Shown here one piece after another: positions 1-8,265 of a DNA stretch of 64,000 bases. The stretch lies in assembly GCF_000695625.1 (NCBI RefSeq), contig NZ_JMQI01000014.1:124001-188000 (forward strand). Direction: 5' to 3'. The DNA comes from Amycolatopsis rifamycinica. GTDB lineage: Bacteria; Actinomycetota; Actinomycetes; Mycobacteriales; Pseudonocardiaceae. Position 1 is the first letter of the stretch; every line of letters starts with the position of its first letter. Under the pieces are notes generated by a model, which had not been told where the DNA came from, did not search any database, and saw only the letters and a program-made list of their open reading frames with translations. Position numbers and translations under genes: made by a program.

Positions 1-188
1 GTGCCCGCGGGCTGCGTGCGATCATGGAAGAAGTGCTCCAGCCGGTGATGTACGACATCCCGAGCCGCGACGACGTGGCGAAGGTCGTCATCACCGAGCA
101 GACCGTCCGGGAGAACGTGAACCCGACGATCGTCGCCCGGCAGCCGACGCGGCGCGCGCGCAGCGAGCGCGGCGAGAAGTCGGCCTGA
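1..188 (+). CDS. clpX: ATP-dependent Clp protease ATP-binding subunit ClpX, C-terminal fragment
   Basis: This is the last 61 codons of the unfoldase that feeds substrates to the ClpP peptidase in the cytoplasm. The gene enters the window already in frame (first complete codon at base 3) and ends with TGA at 186-188. The readable residues [12 protein letters not shown] followed by MYDIPSR are the conserved end of the small AAA+ subdomain of ClpX, and the protein closes with a basic tail ([12 protein letters not shown]). ATPase and zinc-binding domains lie outside the window. The family assignment rests on this conserved C-terminus and on position: in mycobacteria clpX also lies upstream of valS-folC. 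A 52-nt gap separates it from the next gene on the same strand. Confidence 0.9.
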   Translation, partial: ARGLRAIMEEVLQPVMYDIPSRDDVAKVVITEQTVRENVNPTIVARQPTRRARSERGEKSA

Positions 189-240
189 CGCGCCGGGCGT
201 CTCCGGGCCGCCCGGTCCGGAGACCCGACAGGAAAGCTGA

Positions 241-651
241 ATGACTGCTGATTCCTTCCCGGGTTCCGGGGCCGCTCCGGGCGGCGGCGTGCAAGCGCCG
301 GCGCCGCCGGCCCCGGAACCCGCCGGGACCACCCCGGCCGGGCGGGTCCTGGGGTTTCGCGAGCTGAGCGAACGCGTGATCGCGTCCGCCGCCGACCGGT
401 ACCCGTGGCTGCCCCGGGTGCTGATGGGCATGCTGGCCGTGTTCACCGGCACGTGCGTCGTCGCCGTCGTGTCCCGGCTGTCGCCCTTGCCGCTGATCCC
501 CGTGCCGTTGTTCGTCGTCGCGGCCTACGGCCTGCGGCAGGCCCGCGGCGTGACCGAGCGGCGTCAGCTGTTCAACTGGGTGCTGCTCTTCGGGGTGGCG
601 ACCATGGTCGGGTTCTGGCTGATCGCGGTCGTCGGCCGTTGGGTGGAGTGA
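241..651 (+). CDS. small hypothetical membrane protein
   Basis: A 136-residue protein with a proline/alanine-rich N-terminal half (about 1-40) and two to three hydrophobic segments in the second half (about residues 60-82, 85-100 and 112-132, the last ending LIAVVGRWVE), so it is probably an inner-membrane protein with a cytoplasmic N-terminus. The ATG is preceded by AGGAAAG at suitable spacing. It follows clpX on the same strand and may be read through from it. I do not recognise a family; codon use matches the neighbours, so I regard it as a real gene of unknown role. Confidence 0.75.
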   Translation: MTADSFPGSGAAPGGGVQAPAPPAPEPAGTTPAGRVLGFRELSERVIASAADRYPWLPRVLMGMLAVFTGTCVVAVVSRLSPLPLIPVPLFVVAAYGLRQARGVTERRQLFNWVLLFGVATMVGFWLIAVVGRWVE

Positions 652-704
652 AGTACCGGCGTCCGGCGGGTTTGCGGACGTCCGCGGTGGGGTAAGTCAA
701 TCCC

Positions 705-1625
705 GTGGTAGATGCCCTCAGACCGTTCCGGCATCCGGCACTTTTCTATCGCGGCGACACCGAGTACCTGGACGGTGTCATTCCGTTCCTGCTCGAAGGA
801 CTCGATCGGGGCGAACCTGCGGCCGTCGCCGTTCCCGGCCGCAACCTGCTGCTGATCGAGAAGGCTCTGGAGGACCGGGCGACCGAAGTCCGGCTGATCG
901 ACATGCAGCGGGCGGGCCGCAACCCCGGCGCCATCCTGCCCTCGGTGCTGCACGCCTTCGCCGGCGAGCACGACGGCCCGGTGCGCATCGTCGGAGAGCC
1001 GATCTGGGCCGGCCGCACGGACTCGGAGTACCCGGCGTGCGTGGAGCACGAAGCCCTCATCAACAACGCCTTCGCCGGCCGTGACCTGGCGATCCTCTGC
1101 CCGTACGACGTCGGGGAGCTACTGCCGGCGGTGCTGGCCGACGCCGAGCGCACCCACCCGGAGCTGTGGGGGCTGGCCGGGCCGTTCACCAGCTCGCGCT
1201 TCGACCCCGACGGCGTCCGCGCGGACTTCACCCTTCCGCTCGAGCCGCCGCCGGGCGCGGTCGAGCGCGGGTTCGACCTCGGGCAACTGGCGTCGCTGCG
1301 CGGCTTCGCGGAGATCTGGGCGGCCCGGCACGGCCTGCGCCGTCCCCGCCGCGACGACTTCGCGCTGGCGATCGCCGAGCTGACGACGAACAGCGTGCTC
1401 TACGGCGGCGGCACCGGCGTGCTGCGGCTGTGGGCGGAGCCGTCGCAGGTGGTCGGCGAGGTGAGCGACGACGGCACGATCGCCGAGCCGCTGGCCGGCC
1501 GCATCCCGCCCGGGGCGGCCACGCTGGGCGGCCGCGGCCTGCTGCTGGTCAACCGCCTGGCCGACCTAGTCCGCACGTACTGGGTCCCGGGCCGCACCAC
1601 CACCCGCATCCACTTCACCCGCTGA
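705..1625 (+). CDS. MEDS-domain / histidine-kinase-like ATPase, anti-sigma regulator
   Basis: A 306-residue two-domain regulator. Residues about 10-170 (FRHPALFYRGDTEYLDG onwards) match the MEDS sensory domain found in actinobacterial signalling proteins. Residues about 200-300 form a GHKL-type ATPase with an N-box (IAELTTNSVLYGGG, near residue 224) and a G-box (GGRGLLLVNRLADLV). This combination is typical of RsbA-like anti-sigma factors that control alternative sigma factors by binding or serine-kinase action; the target is not encoded nearby. The GTG at 705 was chosen because the MEDS domain begins directly after it; no strong ribosome site is visible. The stop is followed by a 21-bp-period repeat array. 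Confidence 0.82.
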   Translation: MVDALRPFRHPALFYRGDTEYLDGVIPFLLEGLDRGEPAAVAVPGRNLLLIEKALEDRATEVRLIDMQRAGRNPGAILPSVLHAFAGEHDGPVRIVGEPIWAGRTDSEYPACVEHEALINNAFAGRDLAILCPYDVGELLPAVLADAERTHPELWGLAGPFTSSRFDPDGVRADFTLPLEPPPGAVERGFDLGQLASLRGFAEIWAARHGLRRPRRDDFALAIAELTTNSVLYGGGTGVLRLWAEPSQVVGEVSDDGTIAEPLAGRIPPGAATLGGRGLLLVNRLADLVRTYWVPGRTTTRIHFTR

Positions 1626-1635
1626 CCCGCACCGC

Positions 1636-1753
1636 CCGGACGACACGCGCACCTGCCCGGACGACACGGCGGCCGGTGCCGGGCGCAGCCGTGTCGTCCG
1701 GCTGAGTACGCGTGTCGTCCGTCGGGGTACGCGTGTCGTCCGGCGGGGTACGG
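1636..1753. repeat. 21-bp-period repeat array, type A, with internal inversion
   Basis: Two units reading CCGGACGACACGCGCAC-like (starting 1636 and 1657) are followed by units in the opposite orientation starting at 1685, 1706, 1727 and a partial one at 1748, with consensus GTACGCGTGTCGTCC plus six variable bases. Every unit start is exactly 21 bases from the next within each half. The array fills the gap between two converging genes, whose stops are at 1625 and 1755. The inverted halves could pair into a long stem. Function unknown. Confidence 0.9.
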
Positions 1754-1754
1754 G

Positions 1755-2708
1755 TCAGTCGGCGCGGGGGACGTGCTTGCCGAGGAAGCTGACCAGGCTG
1801 GGGACCACCGTGCGGTTGAACGGGTCGCCGTGCCTGCCGTGGGCGGTGTGCGCCACCGCCGGGCGGGCCGCCTCGATGTAGCGGCGGGCGCCGGTGATGA
1901 ACGAGTCCTCCGTGCCGCACCAGATGCCGTTGGGCACGCCCTTGGTCTCGTCGATGTGCCGCAGCGGGTCGAGGGCCGCCCAGTCCTGGATGCCGGTGAA
2001 GATGTGCCGCTTGGCCATCTCCGGCCACGACGTGATCAGCGCCGGGGCCAGCGTCGCGACGGCGGCGGGCGGCTGGCGCCGCTCGACCCGGCGGCGCGTG
2101 TACACCAGCGCCCCGAACCCGCCCATCGACACGCCCGTGCAGGCGAACGGCTGCCCGGTGGGACCGGCGAAGCCGCGGGCGCGCAGCCACTGCGGGACCT
2201 CCTCCAGCAGCATCGCCATCGGGTCGTCGCCGGGGTGGACCTGGTGCCAGTAGTTGTCGCCGCCGTCGACGGCCACGAAGCCGAACGCCGGGACGGCCTT
2301 GCGGGCGACGTCGCTGGCGAGCTGCTTGAGCGTGCCGGTCGGGGCCGCGCTGCGGGCGTTGCCGTGCAGGCCGTGCAGCATGAGCGACATCGGCAGCCCC
2401 TTCGGCGGGGTCTTCGACGGCAGGATGAAGACCAGGTCGACCATCCGGCCGCGGGCCGCGGAGTAGACGCGCTCGACGCGGGTGCTGCCCAGCTGGGTCG
2501 TCGGGTTCGACGACGTCACGCCGAGCGTCCGCTGCAGGGCCTGGCTGAACGGCAGCTTGCCGGTCGCGGTGCCGACGGCCAGCCCGGTCACGGCCAGCCC
2601 GGACGCGCCCGCGATCAGCACCGACCGGCGGCCGATCCACCGCCGGGCGCCCTGGACCGCTCCGGCGACCGCTCCGGCCGGCTCCGCGTCCCCGTTGTGC
2701 TCGTTCAC
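1755..2708 (-). CDS. secreted alpha/beta-hydrolase esterase, Tat-type signal
   Basis: A 317-residue esterase-like protein. The N-terminus carries a twin-arginine motif (RRSVLIAGASGLAV, near residue 28), suggesting Tat export. The catalytic domain shows an oxyanion region (MLHGLHGNA, near 110) and the nucleophile elbow GVSMGG with the probable catalytic serine at residue 194; a late His in the HTAHGRHGD stretch and an Asp/Glu before it are plausible partners. The architecture resembles the esterase-D/antigen-85 group of alpha/beta hydrolases; the natural substrate is not predictable. It is transcribed after the TetR gene on the same strand (77-nt gap), so the regulator may control it. Confidence 0.8.
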   Translation of the reverse strand: MNEHNGDAEPAGAVAGAVQGARRWIGRRSVLIAGASGLAVTGLAVGTATGKLPFSQALQRTLGVTSSNPTTQLGSTRVERVYSAARGRMVDLVFILPSKTPPKGLPMSLMLHGLHGNARSAAPTGTLKQLASDVARKAVPAFGFVAVDGGDNYWHQVHPGDDPMAMLLEEVPQWLRARGFAGPTGQPFACTGVSMGGFGALVYTRRRVERRQPPAAVATLAPALITSWPEMAKRHIFTGIQDWAALDPLRHIDETKGVPNGIWCGTEDSFITGARRYIEAARPAVAHTAHGRHGDPFNRTVVPSLVSFLGKHVPRAD

Positions 2709-2785
2709 CCTGTCTCCATCCCCCTGGCCCCTCCATAAGGACGCCGCGCACCCGCTCCGCGTTCCCCCGCGCCCTGTTCACCGGG

Positions 2786-3493
2786 TTATTCGTTATCACC
2801 CTGCCCGGCGTTTCCGGTCCTCGCCCGCCAAGCCGCCCGCGCGGCCTCGGCCGAGCGCCCGGCCCGGTCCACAGTGTCCCCGAGACCCACCGCCATGGTG
2901 ATCCCGAGGGGGATCAAAATGTGGTCTATGCCCTGTTCACCGGGGCCGAAGTGGCCCGACGCCTCCAGTGTGACGAATCCGTGCAGCGCGCTCCAGAGCT
3001 GGGCCGCGGCCTGGTACTCGTCAGCGGGCCGGAACCGGCCGGCCGCGATGGCCCGCTCGGTCGCCCGGACGATGTGGGCGAAGGCCTCGAGCCCCTCCTG
3101 AGCGGCTTCGCGGCCTTCGGCGGTGGTCAGATCGGACAGCGTCGCCCGCTTGCCGCCGGGCGCGGACTGGCCGAACGTCACGGCGAACAGCTGCGGCTGT
3201 TCGGCGACCGCCTGCCGGTAGGTGCGGGCCAGGCTGAAGATGTCCGCCACCGGGTCATCGGTTTCGCCGACCTCGGCCAGGGCGGCCGAGAGCCGCAGGA
3301 AGCCGGCCCGCGCGACCTCGTCGACCAGCGCGGCCATCCCGCCGAAGTGCGTGTAGACCGCCATCGTCGAGACGCCGACCTCCGCCGCCAGCTTGCGGGC
3401 CTGCAGGGCTTCGGGGCCGTTCTCGTCGAGCAGCCGGATGGCCGCCTCGACGAGCCGGGTCTTCACGTCGTTCGCGCGCGGTCTCGGGCTCAT
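2786..3493 (-). CDS. TetR/AcrR family transcriptional regulator
   Basis: A 235-residue repressor-type protein. Residues about 10-55 form the helix-turn-helix (LAAEVGVSTMAVYTHFGGM), and the C-terminal part (ADIFSLARTYRQAV onward) is the ligand and dimer domain of the WHG-like TetR group. It lies head to head with a carotenoid oxygenase gene, and the 71-nt gap between them contains a two-copy operator (3507-3546), so autoregulation and control of the oxygenase are likely. The esterase gene follows on the same strand. The ATG at 3493 is the only sensible start next to the operator. The ligand is unknown. Confidence 0.88.
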   Translation of the reverse strand: MSPRPRANDVKTRLVEAAIRLLDENGPEALQARKLAAEVGVSTMAVYTHFGGMAALVDEVARAGFLRLSAALAEVGETDDPVADIFSLARTYRQAVAEQPQLFAVTFGQSAPGGKRATLSDLTTAEGREAAQEGLEAFAHIVRATERAIAAGRFRPADEYQAAAQLWSALHGFVTLEASGHFGPGEQGIDHILIPLGITMAVGLGDTVDRAGRSAEAARAAWRARTGNAGQGDNE

Positions 3494-3506
3494 GCTTGCC
3501 AGTATC

Positions 3507-3546
3507 CCATAACCCTGTTATACCTGTTTCTATAACCGAGTTATGG
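3507..3546. promoter_or_regulatory. TetR operator between divergent tetR and carotenoid oxygenase genes
   Basis: Two 16-base arms, CCATAACCCTGTTATA (3507-3522) and TATAACCGAGTTATGG (3531-3546), are inverted repeats matching at 13 of 16 positions and separated by 8 bases. Each arm is itself a small ATAAC/GTTAT palindrome, giving room for two TetR dimers. The site covers the space just upstream of the TetR start (3493) and the oxygenase start (3565). Confidence 0.8.
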
Positions 3547-3564
3547 AATCCGTGGAGGGGTCAC

Positions 3565-5019
3565 ATGGGCAACAAGTTCCTCGAGGGAAACTTCGCCCCG
3601 GTCAGCCGGGAGCACACGATCACCGAGCTCGCGGTCACCGGCCGGATCCCGGAGTTCCTCGACGGCCGGTACCTGCGCAACGGCCCCAACCCCCTGTCCG
3701 AAGTGGACCCGGCGGCCTACCACTGGTTCATGGGCGACGGCATGGTCCACGGCGTGCGCCTGCGCGACGGGCAGGCCGAGTGGTACCGCAACCGGTGGGT
3801 CCGCAACCCCGCCGTCGCGGCGGCGCTGAACGGCGAGGACGCGAGCCGGTTCTGCGGGCTGGACGCGCTCGGTGCCAACACCAACGTCATCGGCCACGCG
3901 GGCAAGACCCTCGCCCTGGTCGAGGCGGGCGCGCCGATCTACGAGCTGACCGACGAGCTCGACACCGTCGGCCGCTGCGACTTCGACGGGACGCTCCCGG
4001 GCGGCTACACCGCCCACCCCAAGCGCGACCCGCGCACCGGCGAGCTGCACGCCGTCTCGTACTTCTTCGGCATGGGCAACAAGGTCCAGTACTCGGTGAT
4101 CGACGTGCACGGCCGGGCCCGCCGCACGGTCGACGTCGAGGTCACCGGCTCACCGATGATGCACGACTTCTCGCTGACCGAAAACCACGTCGTCTTCTAC
4201 GACCTGCCGGTGACGTTCAGCGCCGAGATGGCGGTCGCCGCCAGCGTGCCGGCCGCGCTGCGCACGCCGGCGAAGCTCGTGGTGTCGGCCATGGTCGGCA
4301 AGGTCCGGGTGCCCGACCCGGTGACCGCGATGATGGCGGGCAAGATCGGCGCGAACGGCGGCCTGCCGTACCGCTGGAACCCGAAGTACCCGGCGCGGAT
4401 CGGCGTCATGCCGCGCGAGGGCGGCAACTCCGACGTCCGCTGGTTCGACGTCGAGCCGTGCTACGTCTTCCACCCGCTCAACGCCTACGACGACGGTGAC
4501 AGCGTCGTGCTGGACGTCGTCCGCCACGCGCGGATGTTCGACCGCGAGCTGCACGGCCCGGACGAGGGCGGCCCGACCCTGGACCGCTGGACGGTCGACC
4601 TGGCGGCGGGCAAGGTGCTGGAGGAGCGCCTCGACGACCGCGGCCAGGAGTTCCCGCGCGTGGACGAGCGCCTCGTCGGCCACCGCCACCGCTACGGCTA
4701 CGCGATGTCGGCCGAGGGCGGCGCGGCCCCCGGCGGCTCACTGTTCAAGCACGACTTCCACACCGGCTCGCGGGCGGAGCGCGCGTTCGGCGCGGGCCGC
4801 CAGCCGGGCGAATTCGTGTTCGTCCCCCGCCACGACGAGGCGGCGGAGGACGCCGGCGTCCTGCTGGGTTTCGTCTTCGACCCGGCGACCCAGCGCAGCG
4901 ACCTGACGATCCTCGACGCGGAAACGCTGGAGACGGTGGCGGCGATCCACCTGCCGGACCGCGTGCCCCACGGCTTCCACGGCAACTGGGTCCCCACCGC
5001 ACCCGTGTCGACCCTCTGA
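3565..5019 (+). CDS. carotenoid oxygenase (retinal pigment epithelial membrane protein family)
   Basis: A 484-residue non-haem iron dioxygenase that cleaves a double bond in carotenoids, apocarotenals or stilbene-type substrates. Four iron-ligand histidines are visible in order within GGYTAHPKRD, MMHDFSLTENH, VFHPLNAYDD and PHGFHGNW, with the family motif RYLRNGPNPL near the N-terminus. The start at 3565 has GGAGGGG upstream and gives MGNKFLEGNF, the usual beginning for this family; the frame is open further upstream but that part runs through the operator. It diverges from a TetR gene that probably represses it. The final codons (APVSTL and stop) are made by the first unit of a 21-bp repeat. 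Confidence 0.93.
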   Translation: MGNKFLEGNFAPVSREHTITELAVTGRIPEFLDGRYLRNGPNPLSEVDPAAYHWFMGDGMVHGVRLRDGQAEWYRNRWVRNPAVAAALNGEDASRFCGLDALGANTNVIGHAGKTLALVEAGAPIYELTDELDTVGRCDFDGTLPGGYTAHPKRDPRTGELHAVSYFFGMGNKVQYSVIDVHGRARRTVDVEVTGSPMMHDFSLTENHVVFYDLPVTFSAEMAVAASVPAALRTPAKLVVSAMVGKVRVPDPVTAMMAGKIGANGGLPYRWNPKYPARIGVMPREGGNSDVRWFDVEPCYVFHPLNAYDDGDSVVLDVVRHARMFDRELHGPDEGGPTLDRWTVDLAAGKVLEERLDDRGQEFPRVDERLVGHRHRYGYAMSAEGGAAPGGSLFKHDFHTGSRAERAFGAGRQPGEFVFVPRHDEAAEDAGVLLGFVFDPATQRSDLTILDAETLETVAAIHLPDRVPHGFHGNWVPTAPVSTL

Positions 5020-5042
5020 ACACGCGTGTCGACCGTCCGGAC
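5001..5042. repeat. short 21-bp-period repeat, type A variant
   Basis: Two consecutive 21-base units start at 5001 (ACCCGTGTCGACC) and 5022 (ACGCGTGTCGACC), with a decayed third unit beginning ACGACGCTCGG at 5043. The first unit overlaps the last six codons and stop of the carotenoid oxygenase, and the rest fills the gap to the converging fdhD stop at 5063. Core ACGCGTGTCG is shared with the arrays at 1636 and 49837. Confidence 0.75.
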
Positions 5043-5062
5043 ACGACGCTCGGCCCGGTCGG

Positions 5063-5887
5063 CTAGGTCAGGATGCGGTGGTCGCCGGTGTAGAGGTTCA
5101 TCGAGTCGCCGCGGAGGAAGCCGACGAGGGTCATGCCGTTCTCCTCGGCCAGCTCCACCGCCAGTGACGACGGGGCCGACACCGCGGCCAGCAGCCCGAT
5201 GCCCGCCATCGCGGCCTTCTGCACCAGCTCGAACGACGCGCGCCCGGACACCAGGAGGCCGTGGCCGGGTGCCGGCACCCGGCCTTCGAGGACCGCCCAG
5301 CCGAGGACCTTGTCGACCGCGTTGTGCCGCCCGACGTCCTCGCGGACGACGTCGAGCGAACCGTCCGGGGTGAACAGGGCCGCCGCGTGGAGGCCGCCGG
5401 TGCTGGCGAACACCTTCTGGCGGGCGCGCAGCGCGTCCGGCAGGGCGGCCAGCGTCTCGCTCTTCACCGCGAACTCCGCCGACGCGGGGGAGAAGCGGGT
5501 GCGGAGCTTGACCGCGTCGAGCGCCGCCTTCCCGCAGACCCCGCACGACGACGTCGTGTAGAAGTTGCGCTCGACCCCGGTGTCCGGCGGCGGGACGCCG
5601 TCGGCCAGCGCGATGTCCAGCACGTTGTAGGTGTTGCGGCCCTGGTCGTCGACGCCGTCGCAGTAGCGGGCGACGGCGATGTCCTCCCGGCCGCCGATCA
5701 CGCCCTCGGACAGCAGGAAGCCGTGGGCCAGCTCGACGTCGTGCCCCGGCGTGCGCATGGTGACCGCCAGCGCGCGGCCGCCGACCCGCAGCTCCAGGGG
5801 CTCTTCGGCCGCCAGCGCGTCGGGGCGGCGCCGGTCCCCGGTCGCGGAAATCCGCCGCACCGGCCTGCGCACGGTCACCCTGCCCAT
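5063..5887 (-). CDS. fdhD: formate dehydrogenase accessory protein / sulfurtransferase FdhD
   Basis: FdhD carries sulfur from a cysteine desulfurase to the molybdenum cofactor of formate dehydrogenases, making them active. The family signature is clear: the persulfide-carrying CGVCGK loop about 150 residues in, the [14 protein letters not shown] segment before it and the [14 protein letters not shown] segment after it. The ATG at 5887 ([12 protein letters not shown]) has AAGGTG upstream and is preferred to a start 11 codons upstream. It diverges from an OFA-type transporter gene and lies about 5 kb from an FdhF/YdeP-type oxidoreductase, its likely client. Confidence 0.95.
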   Translation of the reverse strand: MGRVTVRRPVRRISATGDRRRPDALAAEEPLELRVGGRALAVTMRTPGHDVELAHGFLLSEGVIGGREDIAVARYCDGVDDQGRNTYNVLDIALADGVPPPDTGVERNFYTTSSCGVCGKAALDAVKLRTRFSPASAEFAVKSETLAALPDALRARQKVFASTGGLHAAALFTPDGSLDVVREDVGRHNAVDKVLGWAVLEGRVPAPGHGLLVSGRASFELVQKAAMAGIGLLAAVSAPSSLAVELAEENGMTLVGFLRGDSMNLYTGDHRILT

Positions 5888-5937
5888 CGGCACACCTTTC
5901 CCTGCCCGGAAGTTCGACACTCGTATGGTGCAACGCC

Positions 5938-5959
5938 GGGAATTTAGTAATACATTCCC
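5938..5959. promoter_or_regulatory. inverted repeat in the fdhD / OFA transporter divergent promoter
   Basis: GGGAAT and ATTCCC arms flank the AT-rich centre TTAGTAATAC. The element is unusually AT-rich for this DNA and sits midway between the two divergent starts (5887 and 5991), where an operator or a shared -10 region is expected. No regulator gene is adjacent. Confidence 0.4.
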
Positions 5960-5990
5960 ACCATCAACCCCCAGAATACGGAGGGAACCG

Positions 5991-7340
5991 ATGGCTCTCG
6001 GCTTCCTGGACCGATCTCGGATCGTGGCACCGCCGGGCTGGACGCGCTGGCTGGTGCCGCCGGCGGCCCTCTCGGTACACCTGTCGATCGGGCAGGCCTA
6101 CGCGTGGAGCGTCTTCAAGACCCCGCTCGAGAAGACGATGCACCTCAACGGCACGCAGAGTTCGCTGCCGTTCCAGCTCGGCATCGTCATGCTGGGGCTG
6201 TCGGCCGCGTTCGGCGGCACGCTCGTCGAGCGCAACGGCCCGCGCTGGGCGATGTTCGTGTCGATGTGCTGCTTCGCCAGCGGATTCCTCATCTCCGCGC
6301 TCGGCGTGGCGACCGGGCAGTTCTGGCTGGTCGTCCTGGGCTACGGCGGCATCGGCGGCGTCGGCCTGGGCATCGGCTACATCTCGCCGGTGTCGACCCT
6401 GATCAAGTGGTTCCCGGACCGGCCGGGCATGGCCACCGGCATCGCGATCATGGGCTTCGGCGGCGGCGCGCTGATCGCCTCGCCGTGGTCGTCGTCCATG
6501 CTGGGCTCCGCGCCGACGACGAGCACCATCGCGACGGCGTTCCTGGTCCACGGCCTCGTCTACGCGGCGTTCATGTCGATGGGCTGGCTGCTCGTGCGGG
6601 TGCCGGCCGACGGCTGGCAGCCCGACGGCTGGGAGCCGAAGACCGACCACGGCACGGCGATGATCAGCACGGCGAACGTCTCGGCCGCCAACGCGATCAA
6701 GACGCCGCAGTTCTGGTGCCTGTGGGTGGTGCTGTGCTTCAACGTGACCGCGGGCATCGGCATCCTGGAGAAGGCGTCGCCGATGATCCAGGACTTCTTC
6801 AAGGGCACGCCGACGCCGGTGGGCGTGGCCGCGGCGGCCGGGTTCGTCGCCCTGCTTTCGCTGTGCAACATGCTCGGCCGGTTCGTCTGGTCGTCCACTT
6901 CGGACCTGGTCGGCCGCAAGAACATCTACCGCACCTACCTCGGCGTCGGCGCGCTGCTGTACCTGGTGATCGCGCTGACGCAGAACTCGTCGAAGCTCGT
7001 GTTCATCCTGTGCGCGATGGTGATCCTGTCCTTCTACGGCGGCGGGTTCGCGACGGTCCCGGCGTACCTCAAGGACCTGTTCGGCACCTACCAGGTGGGC
7101 GCGATCCACGGCAGGCTGCTCACGGCGTGGTCGGTGGCGGGCGTGCTCGGCCCGCTGATCGTCAACCGCATCGCCGACGGCGAGAAGGCGGCGGGCAAGT
7201 CGGGCCCGGACCTGTACACGACGTCGTTCTACATCATGATCGGCCTGCTCGTGGTCGGCTTCGTGGCCAACGAACTGGTGCGCCCGGTCAAGGAGAAGTT
7301 CCACGAGCCGGTCCCCGAGGCCGCGAGGAGTGAGGCGTGA
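5991..7340 (+). CDS. MFS transporter, oxalate/formate antiporter (OFA) family
   Basis: A 449-residue integral membrane carrier with about 12 transmembrane helices. Typical OFA features are visible: the N-terminal segment [16 protein letters not shown], the motif [21 protein letters not shown] between helices 4 and 5 ([14 protein letters not shown] just before), and a second-half [21 protein letters not shown] loop. The family exchanges small carboxylates such as oxalate and formate, though many members have other substrates. The start at 5991 has CGGAGGGAA upstream. The stop overlaps the start of a 41-residue companion gene by one base (TGATG), showing translational coupling. Neighbouring fdhD and an FdhF-like enzyme fit a formate-related role. 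Confidence 0.9.
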   Translation: MALGFLDRSRIVAPPGWTRWLVPPAALSVHLSIGQAYAWSVFKTPLEKTMHLNGTQSSLPFQLGIVMLGLSAAFGGTLVERNGPRWAMFVSMCCFASGFLISALGVATGQFWLVVLGYGGIGGVGLGIGYISPVSTLIKWFPDRPGMATGIAIMGFGGGALIASPWSSSMLGSAPTTSTIATAFLVHGLVYAAFMSMGWLLVRVPADGWQPDGWEPKTDHGTAMISTANVSAANAIKTPQFWCLWVVLCFNVTAGIGILEKASPMIQDFFKGTPTPVGVAAAAGFVALLSLCNMLGRFVWSSTSDLVGRKNIYRTYLGVGALLYLVIALTQNSSKLVFILCAMVILSFYGGGFATVPAYLKDLFGTYQVGAIHGRLLTAWSVAGVLGPLIVNRIADGEKAAGKSGPDLYTTSFYIMIGLLVVGFVANELVRPVKEKFHEPVPEAARSEA

Positions 7341-7465
7341 TGAGCGAGCCGACGACGAAATCGAACCGCGTGCCGCTGATCGTGCTGGCCTGGGCGTGGG
7401 TGGTGCTCCCGTTCGGGTACGGCGTCTACCAGCTGCTGCTGAAGCTGGTCCAGCTGTTCGGATGA
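7340..7465 (+). CDS. MFS transporter small subunit (41 aa, single TM)
   Basis: A 41-codon gene beginning [13 protein letters not shown] and containing one hydrophobic helix (LIVLAWAWVVLPFGYGVYQLL) followed by KLVQLFG. It is coupled at both ends: its ATG shares a base with the transporter stop (TGATG) and its own stop overlaps the next start (ATGA). Very short proteins of this kind are annotated in actinomycetes as the small subunit of OFA-type MFS transporters; its molecular role is unproven, probably assembly or stability of the transporter. It is easily missed by gene callers because of its length. Confidence 0.8.
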   Translation: MSEPTTKSNRVPLIVLAWAWVVLPFGYGVYQLLLKLVQLFG

Positions 7466-8214
7466 GCAGGGGAGTCCTGGTCACCGGCGCGTCCCGCGGC
7501 ATCGGGCGCGCCGTGGCCACGGCGTTCGCGGCGCGCGGCGACCGGATCGCCGTCCACTATGGACATCGAGCCGCCGACGCCGAGGAGACGCTGAAGGCGC
7601 TTCCCGGCGAAGGGCACGTGCTGATCGGTGGTGACCTCGCCGATCCCGAAGCGGCCCGAAAGATCGCCGACGCGGCCGAAGCTGGCCTCGGCGGCGTCGA
7701 CGTGCTGGTGAACAACGCCGCCGTCGCGACGTCGCCCGAGACCGCGCACCCGGTCGCCGGAGTGTCCTATGCGGACTGGCAGCGGATTTGGCGGCGCACG
7801 GTCGACGTCAATCTTCTCGGCGCGGCGAACCTCAGCTACTGCGTCGCCCGGCACCTGATCGGACGCGGGGTGCCGGGCAGGATCGTCAACATCGGGTCGC
7901 GCGGGGCGTTCAAGGGCGAGCCCGACCACCCCGCGTACGGCGCCAGCAAGGCCGCGCTGCACGCCCTCGGTCAGTCGCTCGCCGTGTCACTGGCGCCGCA
8001 CGGGATCTCCGTGACGTCGGTGGCCCCCGGCTTCACCGCCACCGAGCGGGTGGCCGCCCGGATCGACGACGACCTGCGCGCGCAGAGCCCGTTCGGCCGG
8101 GTCGGCACCCCCGAGGAGGTCGCCGCGGCCGTCGTCTACCTGGCCTCCGCGGAAGCGACCTGGGCGTCCGGGGCGATCCTCGACCTCAACGGGGCCTCAC
8201 ACCTTCGGATGTGA
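7462..8214 (+). CDS. SDR family NAD(P)-dependent oxidoreductase
   Basis: A 250-residue classical short-chain dehydrogenase. The nucleotide-binding TGASRGIG lies at the N-terminus, NNAA near residue 90, the active-site serine in IVNIGSRGA near 140, and YGASKAAL (YxxxK) near 158. The C-terminal FGRVGTPEEVAAAVVYLAS is typical of FabG-like members. The ATG overlaps the stop of the transporter small subunit (ATGA), so it is the third gene of a coupled operon. The substrate is unknown; genomic context with a carboxylate carrier does not settle it. Confidence 0.9.
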   Translation: MSRGVLVTGASRGIGRAVATAFAARGDRIAVHYGHRAADAEETLKALPGEGHVLIGGDLADPEAARKIADAAEAGLGGVDVLVNNAAVATSPETAHPVAGVSYADWQRIWRRTVDVNLLGAANLSYCVARHLIGRGVPGRIVNIGSRGAFKGEPDHPAYGASKAALHALGQSLAVSLAPHGISVTSVAPGFTATERVAARIDDDLRAQSPFGRVGTPEEVAAAVVYLASAEATWASGAILDLNGASHLRM

Positions 8215-8265
8215 CGCAGCTCTCACCCGTGCAGCGGATCCCGGCGTCCGGGCGTCAAGGGAGGC

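Noticed and set aside
3496..3564. Upstream start for the carotenoid oxygenase
   Set aside because: It would translate the TetR operator; GGAGGGG supports ATG 3565.
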